64,000 nucleotides of DNA from Fructobacillus americanaquae. Its GTDB lineage: Bacteria; Bacillota; Bacilli; Lactobacillales; Lactobacillaceae. The stretch spans positions 680,001 through 744,000 of the forward strand of contig NZ_CP097122.1 in NCBI RefSeq assembly GCF_024029775.1, given 5' to 3'. This document shows positions 54,197 through 62,728 of this stretch, piece after piece; the stretch's first letter is position 1, and each line of letters starts with the position of its first letter. The position numbers were made by a program, and so were the translations under genes. The notes under the pieces were generated by a model. That model worked only from the letters and a program-made list of their open reading frames with translations. It was not told the DNA's origin and ran no database searches.

Positions 54197-55855
54197 ATGA
54201 CTGAATATACTATATCAGATTATCTCTTGGATGTAATCAAAACCATGGGTGGCGACGAGATTCTCGGTGTCCCCGGTGATTACAACCTCCAATTCCTGGA
54301 CTATATCACCCATCGTAACGATATGAAATGGGTCGGCAATGCCAACGAATTGAATGCCTCTTACATGGCTGACGGCTATGCTCGCGAAAAAGGTTTTGCG
54401 ACCTTTGTGACAACCTTCGGTGTTGGTGAATTAAGCGCCATCAACGGTTTGTCCGGAAGCATCGCTGAACACGTTCCTGTTTTGGAAATTGTTGGTGCTC
54501 CAACAAACGGCGTACAACGCGCTGGTAAATTAGTTCATCACACCTTTGGTGACAGCGACTTCGACCGCTTCATCAAGGCTCACGAAACATTGGGTATCAA
54601 GACAACCGTCTTGGATGAAGACAATGCCATTGACCAAATCAACGAAACGTTGACTTACATTGCTAATGAAAAGAAGCCTGCTTACCTTGTTTTGCCAAGT
54701 GACCTGGTCAACGCTCCTATTAACCCTGCCTTGAAGGAAGGTATTAGCGCCTTGTTCACCACCACAAAGCAAGAAGCTCCTGCTTCAATCGTAGCAATCA
54801 AGCAGGCCGCAGCCAAGGCTAGTCACCCTGTGATTGTTGTTGGACACGAAATCGATCGCTTTAACTTGGGCCAAGCTGTTCAAGACTTCTCATTGAAGAA
54901 CAACATCCCCGTTGTTGATCTTGGCTTTGGTAAGGCAGCCGTTGATGAAAGCTTTGCCAACTTCGTTGGTACTTATAACGGAACAATTTCTGACGAATCG
55001 ATTAACCATTTCGTTGCCGATGCAGATGTTGTCTTTGTCCTAGGTGCTAAGTTGACCGACTCTGTTACTGGTGGCTTCACGCAGGAATTCGATGAGAGCC
55101 AAACAATCACGCTCTCAACACGCCGTGGCACAATCTTTGGTCAATCTTTGCCAGGAGACTTTGACTTTGTTGCCACTATCCAAGGCTTGGCCACAACTGA
55201 TTTGAACTTGTCCTTGCCTGCCGTACAAAAGCCAGCAGAAACTGCTGCCTTGCAAGCTAGCGACCGACCTTTGACTCAAGCCTTCTATGACCGGGCCTTG
55301 CAAGACTTCATCACTGGCAACAAGACTTTGATTGCTGAACAAGGAACCTCTTTCTTCGGTTTGGCAAGCCAAAACTTGGCCAGCGGTGCTAAGTTCTTCG
55401 GTCAACCATTGTGGGGCTCAATTGGTTACGCCTTCCCTGCCGCAATTGGTGCTCAATTGGCCAACCCTGACCGCCGGGCCGTTTTGACTACCGGTGAAGG
55501 TTCACTGCAATTGACTATCCAAGACTTTGGTTTGGCTTTGAAGGAACGCTTGAACCCTGTTTTGTTCATCATTGAAAACACCGGCTACACGGTTGAACGT
55601 GTTATCCACGGTATGGATGAACCTTATAACGATGTACCAAAGTACCGTTATGACTTGATTGCTCCTGCTTTTGGTGCCAGCGACGACCAATACGACTTCA
55701 TCGAAGTTTCAACTGAAGAAGAATTGATTGCTGCCATGAAGAAGGCCGACAAAGAAACTGACAAGATGGTCATCGTTCAAGCCAACATGGGTATGAAGGA
55801 TGCACCTGCTCAGTTGATTGAAACTGGTATCCGCTTCGAAGCCCAAAACCATTAA
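54197..55855 (+). CDS. 2-keto-acid decarboxylase (KivD/IpdC/Pdc family)
   Basis: 552-aa thiamine-diphosphate enzyme that turns 2-keto acids into aldehydes and CO2. Key residues: PGDYNLQFLD near 27, catalytic Glu in NELNASYMADGYAR, the catalytic HH pair in KLVHHTFGDSD near 113 and ThDP motif TGEGSLQLTIQ, where GEG replaces the usual GDG, followed by ENTGYTVE. The block EQGTSFFGLASQ resembles lactococcal KivD/KdcA, so pyruvate, branched-chain keto acids or indolepyruvate are possible. Proline is mostly CCT, unlike the CCA in zwf, which hints at acquisition. It is controlled by the divergent MarR gene. Confidence 0.93.
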   Translation: MTEYTISDYLLDVIKTMGGDEILGVPGDYNLQFLDYITHRNDMKWVGNANELNASYMADGYAREKGFATFVTTFGVGELSAINGLSGSIAEHVPVLEIVGAPTNGVQRAGKLVHHTFGDSDFDRFIKAHETLGIKTTVLDEDNAIDQINETLTYIANEKKPAYLVLPSDLVNAPINPALKEGISALFTTTKQEAPASIVAIKQAAAKASHPVIVVGHEIDRFNLGQAVQDFSLKNNIPVVDLGFGKAAVDESFANFVGTYNGTISDESINHFVADADVVFVLGAKLTDSVTGGFTQEFDESQTITLSTRRGTIFGQSLPGDFDFVATIQGLATTDLNLSLPAVQKPAETAALQASDRPLTQAFYDRALQDFITGNKTLIAEQGTSFFGLASQNLASGAKFFGQPLWGSIGYAFPAAIGAQLANPDRRAVLTTGEGSLQLTIQDFGLALKERLNPVLFIIENTGYTVERVIHGMDEPYNDVPKYRYDLIAPAFGASDDQYDFIEVSTEEELIAAMKKADKETDKMVIVQANMGMKDAPAQLIETGIRFEAQNH

Positions 55856-55906
55856 TCTTTATTCTCCTCACCATTTCCTTTTCTGCTTACAGCTTATATA
55901 AAATCA

Positions 55907-55940
55907 GCACCCCCTTCGCCTTGGCAAAGGGGGTGCTTTT
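55907..55940 (+). terminator. terminator of the decarboxylase gene
   Basis: GCACCCCCTT (55907-55916) pairs with AAGGGGGTGC (55927-55936), followed by TTTT. The remaining gap to 56008 shows no gene. Confidence 0.85.
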
Positions 55941-56007
55941 GAGTGTTAGAGGTACGGGCATCCCAAATTTGAGCCAGTCGCCAGCACTGAAGCAGCAATG
56001 CGGGCAC

Positions 56008-56030
56008 AAAAAAACCGTCCAGCAGGTTTT
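56008..56030 (-). terminator. terminator of lepB
   Basis: AAAACC (56011-56016) and GGTTTT (56025-56030) form a short stem with T7 on the minus strand. Confidence 0.55.
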
Positions 56031-56108
56031 CCTGACTCGCAGCCCCGAAATTGATTGGTTCCAATTGCGGCGTTGTTCGTCTCTTCCTGCCAAACGGCTG
56101 ATTATTTT

Positions 56109-56738
56109 TTAATTAGTGGCAAAGAAGTGGTCCCGTTCTTTTTCAACATTCTTCTTGACGGTATCACTATACCAGAACGGCACGATCACCCGACCAACAA
56201 CGTGTTCCTTGGAAACAAAGCCAAAGTAACGACTATCGTTGGAAACAGAACGATGATCACCAAGAACAAAGTAAGCCCCCTTGGGAACGACTGTCTTTCC
56301 CTGGTCTGATTGCTTCCACATTCCCGTTGAAGAAAGCGTACCCAACGACCATGTCGAACCGAAGCTAGCTTCGGTTCCACTCTGCTGTTCATCGGACGAG
56401 ATAAAGGACTCGTTGACCTTTTTATTGTTGACGTACAAGTCGCCATCGCGGTATTCGACTGTGTCACCAGGCAAACCAATCACACGCTTAACGTAGTCCT
56501 TATTACCGGCCTGGATTCGCGGATCTTCCTTGCGGGCATCAAAGACAATGACATCCCCACGCTTGGCTTCATGGGTCTTAGTCACCAAAACCTTTTGCTC
56601 GTCTAACAAGTTTGGCGCCATCGAATCACCATTGATGGTCACAACGTTGACCAAAAACGTTGTCACAGCCAAGTAAACTGCAATACCAAAAGCAATTGGA
56701 GCAATCCAATTCCAAAGAAAGCTCAAAAATTTTTTCAT
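56109..56738 (-). CDS. lepB: type I signal peptidase
   Basis: 209-aa membrane serine protease that removes signal peptides from secreted proteins. One N-terminal anchor helix (about 10-33) is followed by box B with catalytic Ser in NGDSMAPNL near residue 38, box D with catalytic Lys in DYVKRVIGLPGD near 83 and box E GDHRSVSNDSRYFG near 167. The ATG at 56738 follows AAGGAA. It processes exports such as the LysM hydrolase and the adhesin in this window. It is downstream of rbsK and a hypothetical on the same strand. Confidence 0.95.
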   Translation of the reverse strand: MKKFLSFLWNWIAPIAFGIAVYLAVTTFLVNVVTINGDSMAPNLLDEQKVLVTKTHEAKRGDVIVFDARKEDPRIQAGNKDYVKRVIGLPGDTVEYRDGDLYVNNKKVNESFISSDEQQSGTEASFGSTWSLGTLSSTGMWKQSDQGKTVVPKGAYFVLGDHRSVSNDSRYFGFVSKEHVVGRVIVPFWYSDTVKKNVEKERDHFFATN

Positions 56739-56786
56739 ATTCATTTCCTTAATTGATTTTACTATGATGCAGCCCCGAACTAAAAA

Positions 56787-57101
56787 TCAGGAGCGCACTG
56801 TATTAATCGTTATATGATAGATTCTATCACTTGTCCGCCCTTTTGTATCAAAATGATAGATACCATGCGCCAAATGCAGGTCTTTTATGCCCGAATCCAT
56901 GTACAAATCAGGAACGATATCCGTCGGATTAGGACCAGGAAATGCCTTCTGCCAGTCAATAATCAAGTTGTTTTCAAAAGAAAAAGCCAGGACACGGTAA
57001 TCCAATCCGGCCGGTTGAGCAACTGCACCTCCTTGTTCAACCTTTTCTTGGACCGACACCCAGTAATCCCTTCTGGCTAAGTTCATCTCAGCAATTTTCA
57101 A
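56787..57101 (-). CDS. hypothetical protein between rbsK and lepB
   Basis: 104 aa, not recognised. It is soluble with no signal or TM segment, and looks like a mixed alpha/beta protein: RDYWVSVQEKVEQGG near residue 10, VLAFSFENNLIIDWQKAFPG near 37 and a C-terminal HITINTVRS strand. The start is TTG with AAAGGAGG nine bases upstream, so translation is likely real. It lies 31 nt after rbsK and 48 nt before lepB on the same strand. Confidence 0.65.
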   Translation of the reverse strand: MKIAEMNLARRDYWVSVQEKVEQGGAVAQPAGLDYRVLAFSFENNLIIDWQKAFPGPNPTDIVPDLYMDSGIKDLHLAHGIYHFDTKGRTSDRIYHITINTVRS

Positions 57102-57132
57102 CGCTCAGGGCCTCCTTTCTTCTGTTATCTTA

Positions 57133-58068
57133 TTACTTAGTCTTTGGTAATTGGGCCAAAATGGCATCCTCAAACGGAATCGATGGCAGGGCCCCCGGCT
57201 GAGCAACCGTCAAAGATGCCGCTGCAACCCCGTACTTGATTGCACCTTCGATATTGGCAAAAGATGGCATCAAACGTGATAATAAGGCCCCAATAAAGGT
57301 GTCCCCGGCTGCGGTAGTGTCGATGGCAGTCGTCTTAATGGCATTAACCATGACTTCTTTGCCATCAGCTGATTTATAAAAAGCACCCTTGTCTCCAAGA
57401 GTAATCAAAACGTGCTTAACACCCGCCTTGAAGAAGAAATCAGCATTCCGAATCAAAGACTCGCGGTCCGTCACCGGAATATTAGTTAGCAATTCCGCCT
57501 CATGCTCATTTGGAATAACCAAGTCACTTTCCGCCAGTAATTCTTTTGGAAAATTTTCTTGGTCTGGTACCGGTGCCGGGTTCAAAACCGTCACAGCCCC
57601 GGCCTCGTGGGCATCTTTAAAGGCTGAAAAAACCGTTTCCAATGGGATTTCCAGCTGTGCCAAGCAAAAGGCGGCATCCTCAAAGGCAGCCCTTTGGTCC
57701 CAAACGTCTTTTGCTAAAAGTTGACCGTTAGCGCCTTCATAAACATAAATAATATTATCACCAGTGGCCTTGGAAACCGTGATGTAAGCCTGACCCGTTT
57801 CGGCATCCTGCGATTGCAAAACATAGTCAAGGTTCAGCCCCTCCTCGTGGACTCTGCCAGCTAAATCAAAGCCGGCACCAACCTTGGTAATAAAGTTGGC
57901 TTGGCCACCAGCGCGGGCAACAGCAACCGCCTGGTTGAGGCCCTTGCCACCCATGACCTCTTCTTGGTGCTGGGGCGTTGCGAGTGTTTCCCCGCTATTG
58001 GCTAACCGGGGCACCCGGGTAACTTTATCCAAATTAGTTGAACCGATAATTGTTGTCTTCTTGACCAT
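57133..58068 (-). CDS. rbsK: ribokinase
   Basis: 311-aa PfkB-family kinase that converts ribose to ribose-5-phosphate. Signature 1 is GGKGLNQAVAVARAGG near residue 40; signature 2 is DTTAAGDTFIGAL near 248 with the catalytic Asp in AAGDTF. NPAPVPDQ near 163 is also typical. GGAT-type ribosome binding site before the ATG. The product feeds rpiA and prs in this window. No ribose transporter is adjacent. Confidence 0.93.
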   Translation of the reverse strand: MVKKTTIIGSTNLDKVTRVPRLANSGETLATPQHQEEVMGGKGLNQAVAVARAGGQANFITKVGAGFDLAGRVHEEGLNLDYVLQSQDAETGQAYITVSKATGDNIIYVYEGANGQLLAKDVWDQRAAFEDAAFCLAQLEIPLETVFSAFKDAHEAGAVTVLNPAPVPDQENFPKELLAESDLVIPNEHEAELLTNIPVTDRESLIRNADFFFKAGVKHVLITLGDKGAFYKSADGKEVMVNAIKTTAIDTTAAGDTFIGALLSRLMPSFANIEGAIKYGVAAASLTVAQPGALPSIPFEDAILAQLPKTK

Positions 58069-58186
58069 GACGAAATCCTTTCGCAGCCGTCAGTTACTTC
58101 ACTTTCCTTCTACTATTTTACAAGAAAAGCGACCATTTTTCTGCCTGCATGGCAGACTTTTCCAGACCAAAAGGTGTGTCCGTCAA

Positions 58187-58702
58187 TTAAGTCGTCTTTT
58201 GTTGCCCCTGATAAATCAGTTTCGTAAACCGTTCTGATTTTGGATCATAGTGCGCTTGATAGCCATCAACAATCGTACTCTTCGTACTTGAACCGGACTT
58301 CGTCACGGTACTTTTGACCTCAATGGTCATGTCACCGGCCGTCTTGCCCTTTTGAAAGGCTTGCGAGCCCTCATAGGTTGACTGGAGTTTCGTCGAATTG
58401 ATTTGGCTTTGGCTGTCGTCATCTGGCATTACCTGATTAATCACTTCAGCGTTGGTCACATCATTTTGAATAATCTTCTGCTTGTTATTGGCGTACTCTT
58501 GATCATTTGACCACTGATAAAGGTTCTTCATCAAGTCATCCGCCTTCGTTCCCGCCGTTTTTGCCTGGCTTTGACTGAGTTTTACGCTCGGTTGCTTCTC
58601 CTGGTTGTTGCCAAAGACATGGGGCAAGACTGCCAAGGCAATAATCTCAACCACCGCTACGATGGCTAAAACTAGGTAAATAATTTTTGCTTTTTTACTC
58701 AC
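58187..58702 (-). CDS. single-TM membrane protein of unknown function
   Basis: 171 aa. The N-terminal segment SKKAKIIYLVLAIVAVVEII is a signal-anchor helix (about 6-28), followed by a soluble extracytoplasmic domain rich in Gln/Ser/Lys. No family recognised. The GTG at 58702 has AAGGGGA upstream; longer in-frame starts run through a hairpin (GGCCAAG/CTTGGCC, 58719-58737) in the leader and are less likely. Confidence 0.6.
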   Translation of the reverse strand: MSKKAKIIYLVLAIVAVVEIIALAVLPHVFGNNQEKQPSVKLSQSQAKTAGTKADDLMKNLYQWSNDQEYANNKQKIIQNDVTNAEVINQVMPDDDSQSQINSTKLQSTYEGSQAFQKGKTAGDMTIEVKSTVTKSGSSTKSTIVDGYQAHYDPKSERFTKLIYQGQQKTT

Positions 58703-58871
58703 TGATTTCCCCTTAAATCGGCCAAGTTGATCTTGGCCCACTCTCATCTCGATTCTTCTATTATAGGTTGCAGATAATTCGTAATCAACGCCAGAATTAG
58801 CCAAAGCTGCTCGAGACGTTGTGCAAAATGGTCAAAACAATCGCTTTAGCCAGCCCTTAAAACAACCCTCG

Positions 58872-58991
58872 CTAATCCCGTTTTGGGCCCAGCCCCTCAG
58901 CCCCAGCAATTAATTGGACAAGACCAGAAATAAAATTTTCAAGCGACATTCTAATCATGGCCATTGCGGCTAAGAAAAGTCGATCGAACAT
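58872..58991 (-). CDS. candidate 39-aa hydrophobic peptide
   Basis: The ORF begins MFDRLFLAAMAMIRMSLENF and ends GLGPKRD. It is amphipathic with a charged tail. No good ribosome binding site is visible, and it lies in an otherwise empty stretch (58805-59012) downstream of a terminator. It may be chance. Confidence 0.2.
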   Translation of the reverse strand: MFDRLFLAAMAMIRMSLENFISGLVQLIAGAEGLGPKRD

Positions 58992-59012
58992 AATGGCGAT
59001 TAACGAAAATTA

Positions 59013-59047
59013 AAAAAGCAGGACCCTGTGATTGGGGCCTGCTTTTT
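59013..59047 (-). terminator. terminator downstream of the small membrane protein gene
   Basis: 14-nt arms with one mismatch (59013-59026 and 59034-59047) are followed on the minus strand by T6. Confidence 0.75.
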
Positions 59048-59149
59048 CTTAAAAATTTTTTTTACTCAATTTAGACCGAAACAATTGGTTTGGCTCTCAA
59101 AAAGCTATTCTCCTTTGTGAAATTAACCTTGCTGAGAGTCTTGCTGCGC

Positions 59150-59327
59150 TCATTTTTTAAACCTTTTACTAACGATAAAATAAGCTGTCATCACAATATA
59201 AAAGACAAGTGTTGATAGTAAATCTTGTAAGAGCGAATTCGTATGGAACACAAAATGAAGAATCACAAAATAGACGAGTGCCCCAAATAAATTATTCATA
59301 TAGATTGACCCGATAAATTTTTTTCAT
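59150..59327 (-). pseudogene. small two-TM membrane protein gene, frameshifted at an A7 tract
   Basis: ATG at 59327 has AGGAGAAGGA three bases upstream, but the frame as read gives only 11 codons (MKKIYRVNLYE). Removing one A from the A7 run right after the ATG gives a 58-aa protein starting MKKFIGSIYMNNLFGALVYF and ending YFIVSKRFKK. It has two hydrophobic helices and a basic tail. The shifted part alone (49 aa) could start at ATG 59299, which overlaps the short frame. It may be a sequencing indel, a phase-variable tract, slippage-rescued expression or a dead gene. No family recognised. Confidence 0.65.
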
Positions 59328-59573
59328 CGATCCTTCTCCTATTTTCTGATTTCAACGTCAATATTGTATCTTACTTTTCCTCGTCAACAAAATGCACCAT
59401 TTCTAAACAAAAATAGACTGTTTTTCGATTGACCTGATTGGCAGTAAACTCAAAGTTTAGAACAAATGGCGTCAGTGTTCATCTCATCAAAAAAACGGCC
59501 CTGAAACTCCAGAAACCGGTTTTTTTAGCTCTTTTCAGGAAATATACTGTTATGTCACTAAACTAAATGCCTT

Positions 59574-61292
59574 TTAGTTCTTCTTTTTCTTCATAGCAGT
59601 AAAGACAGTCGCGATTGCATAAAAAAGCAATGCTGCTAATCCTAACAAAATATTATTCTTTCCTGCAATCTGCTTTGTAGCAGTGTTCGGTAATGATGAA
59701 TTAGCGCTATTACTGGTTGTGCCTTTGTTGGTGGTACCACTATTGTTGGCTGTGCCGCTATTTGTAGTGTCGCCATTGTTGGTCGCGTTACCACCATTAT
59801 TGATTGCACTGCTGTTGGTGGTAGCGTTATTTGTAGTACCCGTATTATTGGCGGTGCCGCCGTTGGTGGTTGTGCTGCTGTTGTTAGTCGTGTTACCGCC
59901 ATTATTGGTGGTGCCACTTTTGTCGGTTGTTCCACCATTAGTTGAATCTTGGTTAGGCTGTGGATTGACATTTTCTTTCAATTCGTAGACACCTGGATTT
60001 TCACCGTTATAGCGGTTCATAAAGTCTTGACTACTGTTATACACAACACTTGGTTCACTTGGATCTGTTCGAACCCACTGGCCCGCTTGGTCCAAACCAA
60101 CACCTGCTATGCTTTTAACTTTCGATCCTAAAATGATTTTAGAAAGCTGAGAATCTCCAGAAAACATACTTTCCATGTTGGTGACTTCTGATGTATCCCA
60201 ATTTCTCATATTGGCATTCATTAAACTGGCGTTATTCATGAACATACCTGACATGTCCGTGACCTTTGACGTATCCCAGTTCTGCAAACCATCGACATTC
60301 TCTAAATTGGCGTCATTCGCAAACATATCTGACATATCTGTGACTGTTGATGTTTTCCAATCCTGCAAACCATCAACATTCGCTAAACTACTGGCCGCAA
60401 AAAACATATTAGACATGTTGGCGACCTTTGATGTATCCCAATTCTGCAAGCCATTAATATCCGCTAAACTATTGGTTCCAAAAAACATTTCAGACATGTT
60501 GGTAACTTTTGATGTATTCCAGTTCTGCAAACCGTTGAGATTTACTAGACTGGCGTTTCCAGCAAACATATCCGACATGTCTATCACGTTGCCTGTGTCC
60601 CAACTCTTCAAACCATCAACATTCGCTAAACCATTATCATTAATAAACATAAGCGACATGTCCGTCACATTGCTTGTATTCCAGTTCTGCAAACCATCAA
60701 CATTCTTTAAATTTTTGTTTTTACTAAACATCTCAGACATGTTGGCGACTTTTGATGTATCCCAGTTCTGCAAACCATCGACATTCGCAACAGTGGTTCC
60801 ATAAAACATATACGACATGTTGGTGACTTTTGATGTATCTAAATTACCATTAACTTCATTTAAATTAGCAAAGTTTTTAAAAAGATTCGAACTATCTTCT
60901 GGTGCTGAGACATTATCTCCAAAGGTAATCGTTTGAATATTATTTTTAATATCATTGCTTAATTGATTTGCAGTGCTATCTTGAGCCGATGGAAGTTACC
61001 CATTAGAGACAGTTAATACTTTACTATCTGGATTATACGAGTAATCAGCCGTGCCCCACTTACCCGTTTGTAGGTCACTCTGATCAGCACCAGAACGATC
61101 TGATAGCCCATCATTATTTTGATCTGCCGATCCATTAACGGCTGCTGTTGTCGTGTTAACACTAGCGTTATTATCGGCAGATACTGAATAGGATTGCGTA
61201 AAACCAGCTAAAGTTAGCCCGACTAATCCGGCTAATCCAGTCATCCATACTTTATTTGACTTATATAATTTATACCGTTTACTGTCATCCAT
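59574..61292 (-). pseudogene. BspA-like (DUF285) LPxTA surface adhesin, interrupted by an in-frame stop
   Basis: A single frame of about 572 codons with one TAA at 60996-60998. The first part (from ATG 61292, GGGGGA upstream) has a KxYKxxKxW signal peptide (KRYKLYKSNKVWM). After the stop come about nine 27-residue DUF285/BspA repeats (pattern NVDGLQNWDTSKVTDMSxMF), a Thr/Asn/Gly low-complexity stalk and a sorting signal LPNTA with TM and KKKKN. It would be anchored by sortase and bind host or plant surfaces. The stop truncates it to about 98 residues. It may be a pseudogene, strain variant or sequencing error. Confidence 0.85.
60150..60890 (-). repeat. about nine 81-bp tandem coding repeats (DUF285)
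   Basis: Each unit encodes 27 residues with conserved positions N-x-x-G-L-x-x-W-x-T-S-x-V-x-x-M-x-x-M-F. Similarity between units creates a long open frame on the opposite strand (60175-60804), which I regard as an artefact. Confidence 0.85.
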
Positions 61293-61447
61293 AAAAACGT
61301 CCCCCAAAAACACTTTCGTAAGTAACTTCGCTCATATTTTGTCCTGAAAATTAACTTGATAATTCAATTCCGATTTTCAACACTAAGGTTTCATTGTCTA
61401 AAGTCGATAGATGTCTTGAATCTAATCATAGACAAAGCATACGGGTT

Positions 61448-61476
61448 CATTTAACCACAATGTTTTTTTGTGTCAA
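61448..61476 (-). promoter_or_regulatory. promoter of the adhesin gene
   Basis: The minus strand reads TTGACA (61471-61476), a 17-nt spacer and TAAATG (61448-61453). It predicts a 5' UTR of about 150 nt. The stretch 61477-61800 otherwise shows no gene. Confidence 0.55.
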
Positions 61477-61804
61477 AAAAATTACATTTTAAATAAGGCT
61501 ATTTTACGAAATTTAAATCACCCATTGTCGCCTTAGACAAATTGGATATTCTACCAATTTTTTGCTGAAGAATTTCAGGTCCATCTTTTGATCCTTACTT
61601 CTAGATCAATCAGGCCGTTCTTTCAGAATACCCTACTGCTAATATCCCCCAACTCTTGACTTAAAAATATTTATCTAAGGGAGGAATCGGTTAATTAATC
61701 AGAAAATAAGTAAACTTCAACTTGTTACAACCGTATTAAATAAATTTTGTTGTGCCCACAAACTGGGCCTCAAAAACTCAGCCTAGATTGACTGAAAGTC
61801 ACAA

Positions 61805-61832
61805 TTGGTTTAAGGGGCATTTCTGCTATAAT
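61805..61832 (+). promoter_or_regulatory. promoter of rpiA
   Basis: TTGGTT (61805-61810), 16 nt, and an extended -10 TGCTATAAT with hexamer at 61827-61832, about 43 nt upstream of the GTG start. Confidence 0.65.
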
Positions 61833-61874
61833 AAGAATGATAAATATTCCTTGCCGGTTGTTGGAGGATCGAAC

Positions 61875-62561
61875 GTGAATGATGACAAAGTAAAAGCGGC
61901 CCAAATGGCCGTCGAGTTGATTCCCAACCAGGCGATTGTTGGCCTGGGTTCGGGATCAACGGCCTCAATCTTTATTGATTTATTGGCCAAAAAAGCCCAT
62001 GAAGAACAGATGGACATTACCTGCGTAGCCACATCCGTCCAAACTTCTCAACTTGCCCTTGGTTTTGGTTTAAAGGTTGTTGATATCGACGCCGTCGACC
62101 GTATCGACGTGACCGTCGACGGGGCTGATGAAGTCGATGGGAACCTGAACGGCATTAAGGGTGGTGGTGCCGCCCTTCTTTTTGAAAAGATTGTGGCCAC
62201 GAATTCAACCAAGAATATCTGGGTTGTGGACTCTTCCAAGCAGCATCAACGCTTAGGCTCTTACCGTCTTCCTGTGGAAGTGGTGAAGTTTGGTGTCCAC
62301 CATGTGTTTAATTATCTTAAAACCCGTGATTTAAAGCCTGTTTACCGTCAACAAGAGGACGGCAATTACCTGACAACCGATTCCGGTAATTACATCATCG
62401 ACGTTGATATCACTGGTCAAGAGGATTTGCCCCAGTTGGCCCAAGACCTTAAGAGTTTGACCGGTGTTGTTGAACACGGTCTCTTTATCGATATTTGTGA
62501 TGTCTTATTGGTCGGTAATACGGGTCAAGCAATTTACAAAGATCAATTAAGCAATTCATAA
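61875..62561 (+). CDS. rpiA: ribose-5-phosphate isomerase A
   Basis: 228 aa. Interconverts ribose-5-phosphate and ribulose-5-phosphate. Family motifs: GLGSGSTASIFIDLL near residue 23, the active-site block TVDGADEVDGNLNGIKGGGA near 78 and LLFEKIVA. The start is GTG at 61875 with GGAGG seven bases upstream; a longer frame from 61752 covers the promoter and is rejected. It links ribokinase and nucleoside hydrolase to phosphoketolase. Confidence 0.95.
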   Translation: MNDDKVKAAQMAVELIPNQAIVGLGSGSTASIFIDLLAKKAHEEQMDITCVATSVQTSQLALGFGLKVVDIDAVDRIDVTVDGADEVDGNLNGIKGGGAALLFEKIVATNSTKNIWVVDSSKQHQRLGSYRLPVEVVKFGVHHVFNYLKTRDLKPVYRQQEDGNYLTTDSGNYIIDVDITGQEDLPQLAQDLKSLTGVVEHGLFIDICDVLLVGNTGQAIYKDQLSNS

Positions 62562-62570
62562 TTACAAACA

Positions 62571-62601
62571 AAAAAGTCCGGCAAATTCGCCGGACTTTTT
62601 T
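62571..62601 (+). terminator. terminator of rpiA
   Basis: A 12-bp perfect stem (62571-62582 with 62589-62600) and a 6-nt loop are followed by T. Confidence 0.9.
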
Positions 62602-62728
62602 GTCGCTTTTTGTTGGTAAAAGCAGCTTGACAGACCGCTGAAGACCGCCTTGAAATGCTGATTTAAAAGGCCTATCATATAATTTATATTGACTCTTTTT
62701 TAAAAGCTCATGAGAAGGATAAAGAACC

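Noticed and set aside
59683-59988. Hydrophobic plus-strand frame opposite the adhesin stalk
   Set aside because: It is the complement of the Thr/Asn-rich low-complexity repeat, which gives Val/Leu-rich nonsense.
60175-60804. Long plus-strand open frame (209 codons) opposite the adhesin repeats
   Set aside because: It mirrors the 81-bp repeat of the real gene, has no ribosome binding site and its protein is only the repeat read backwards.
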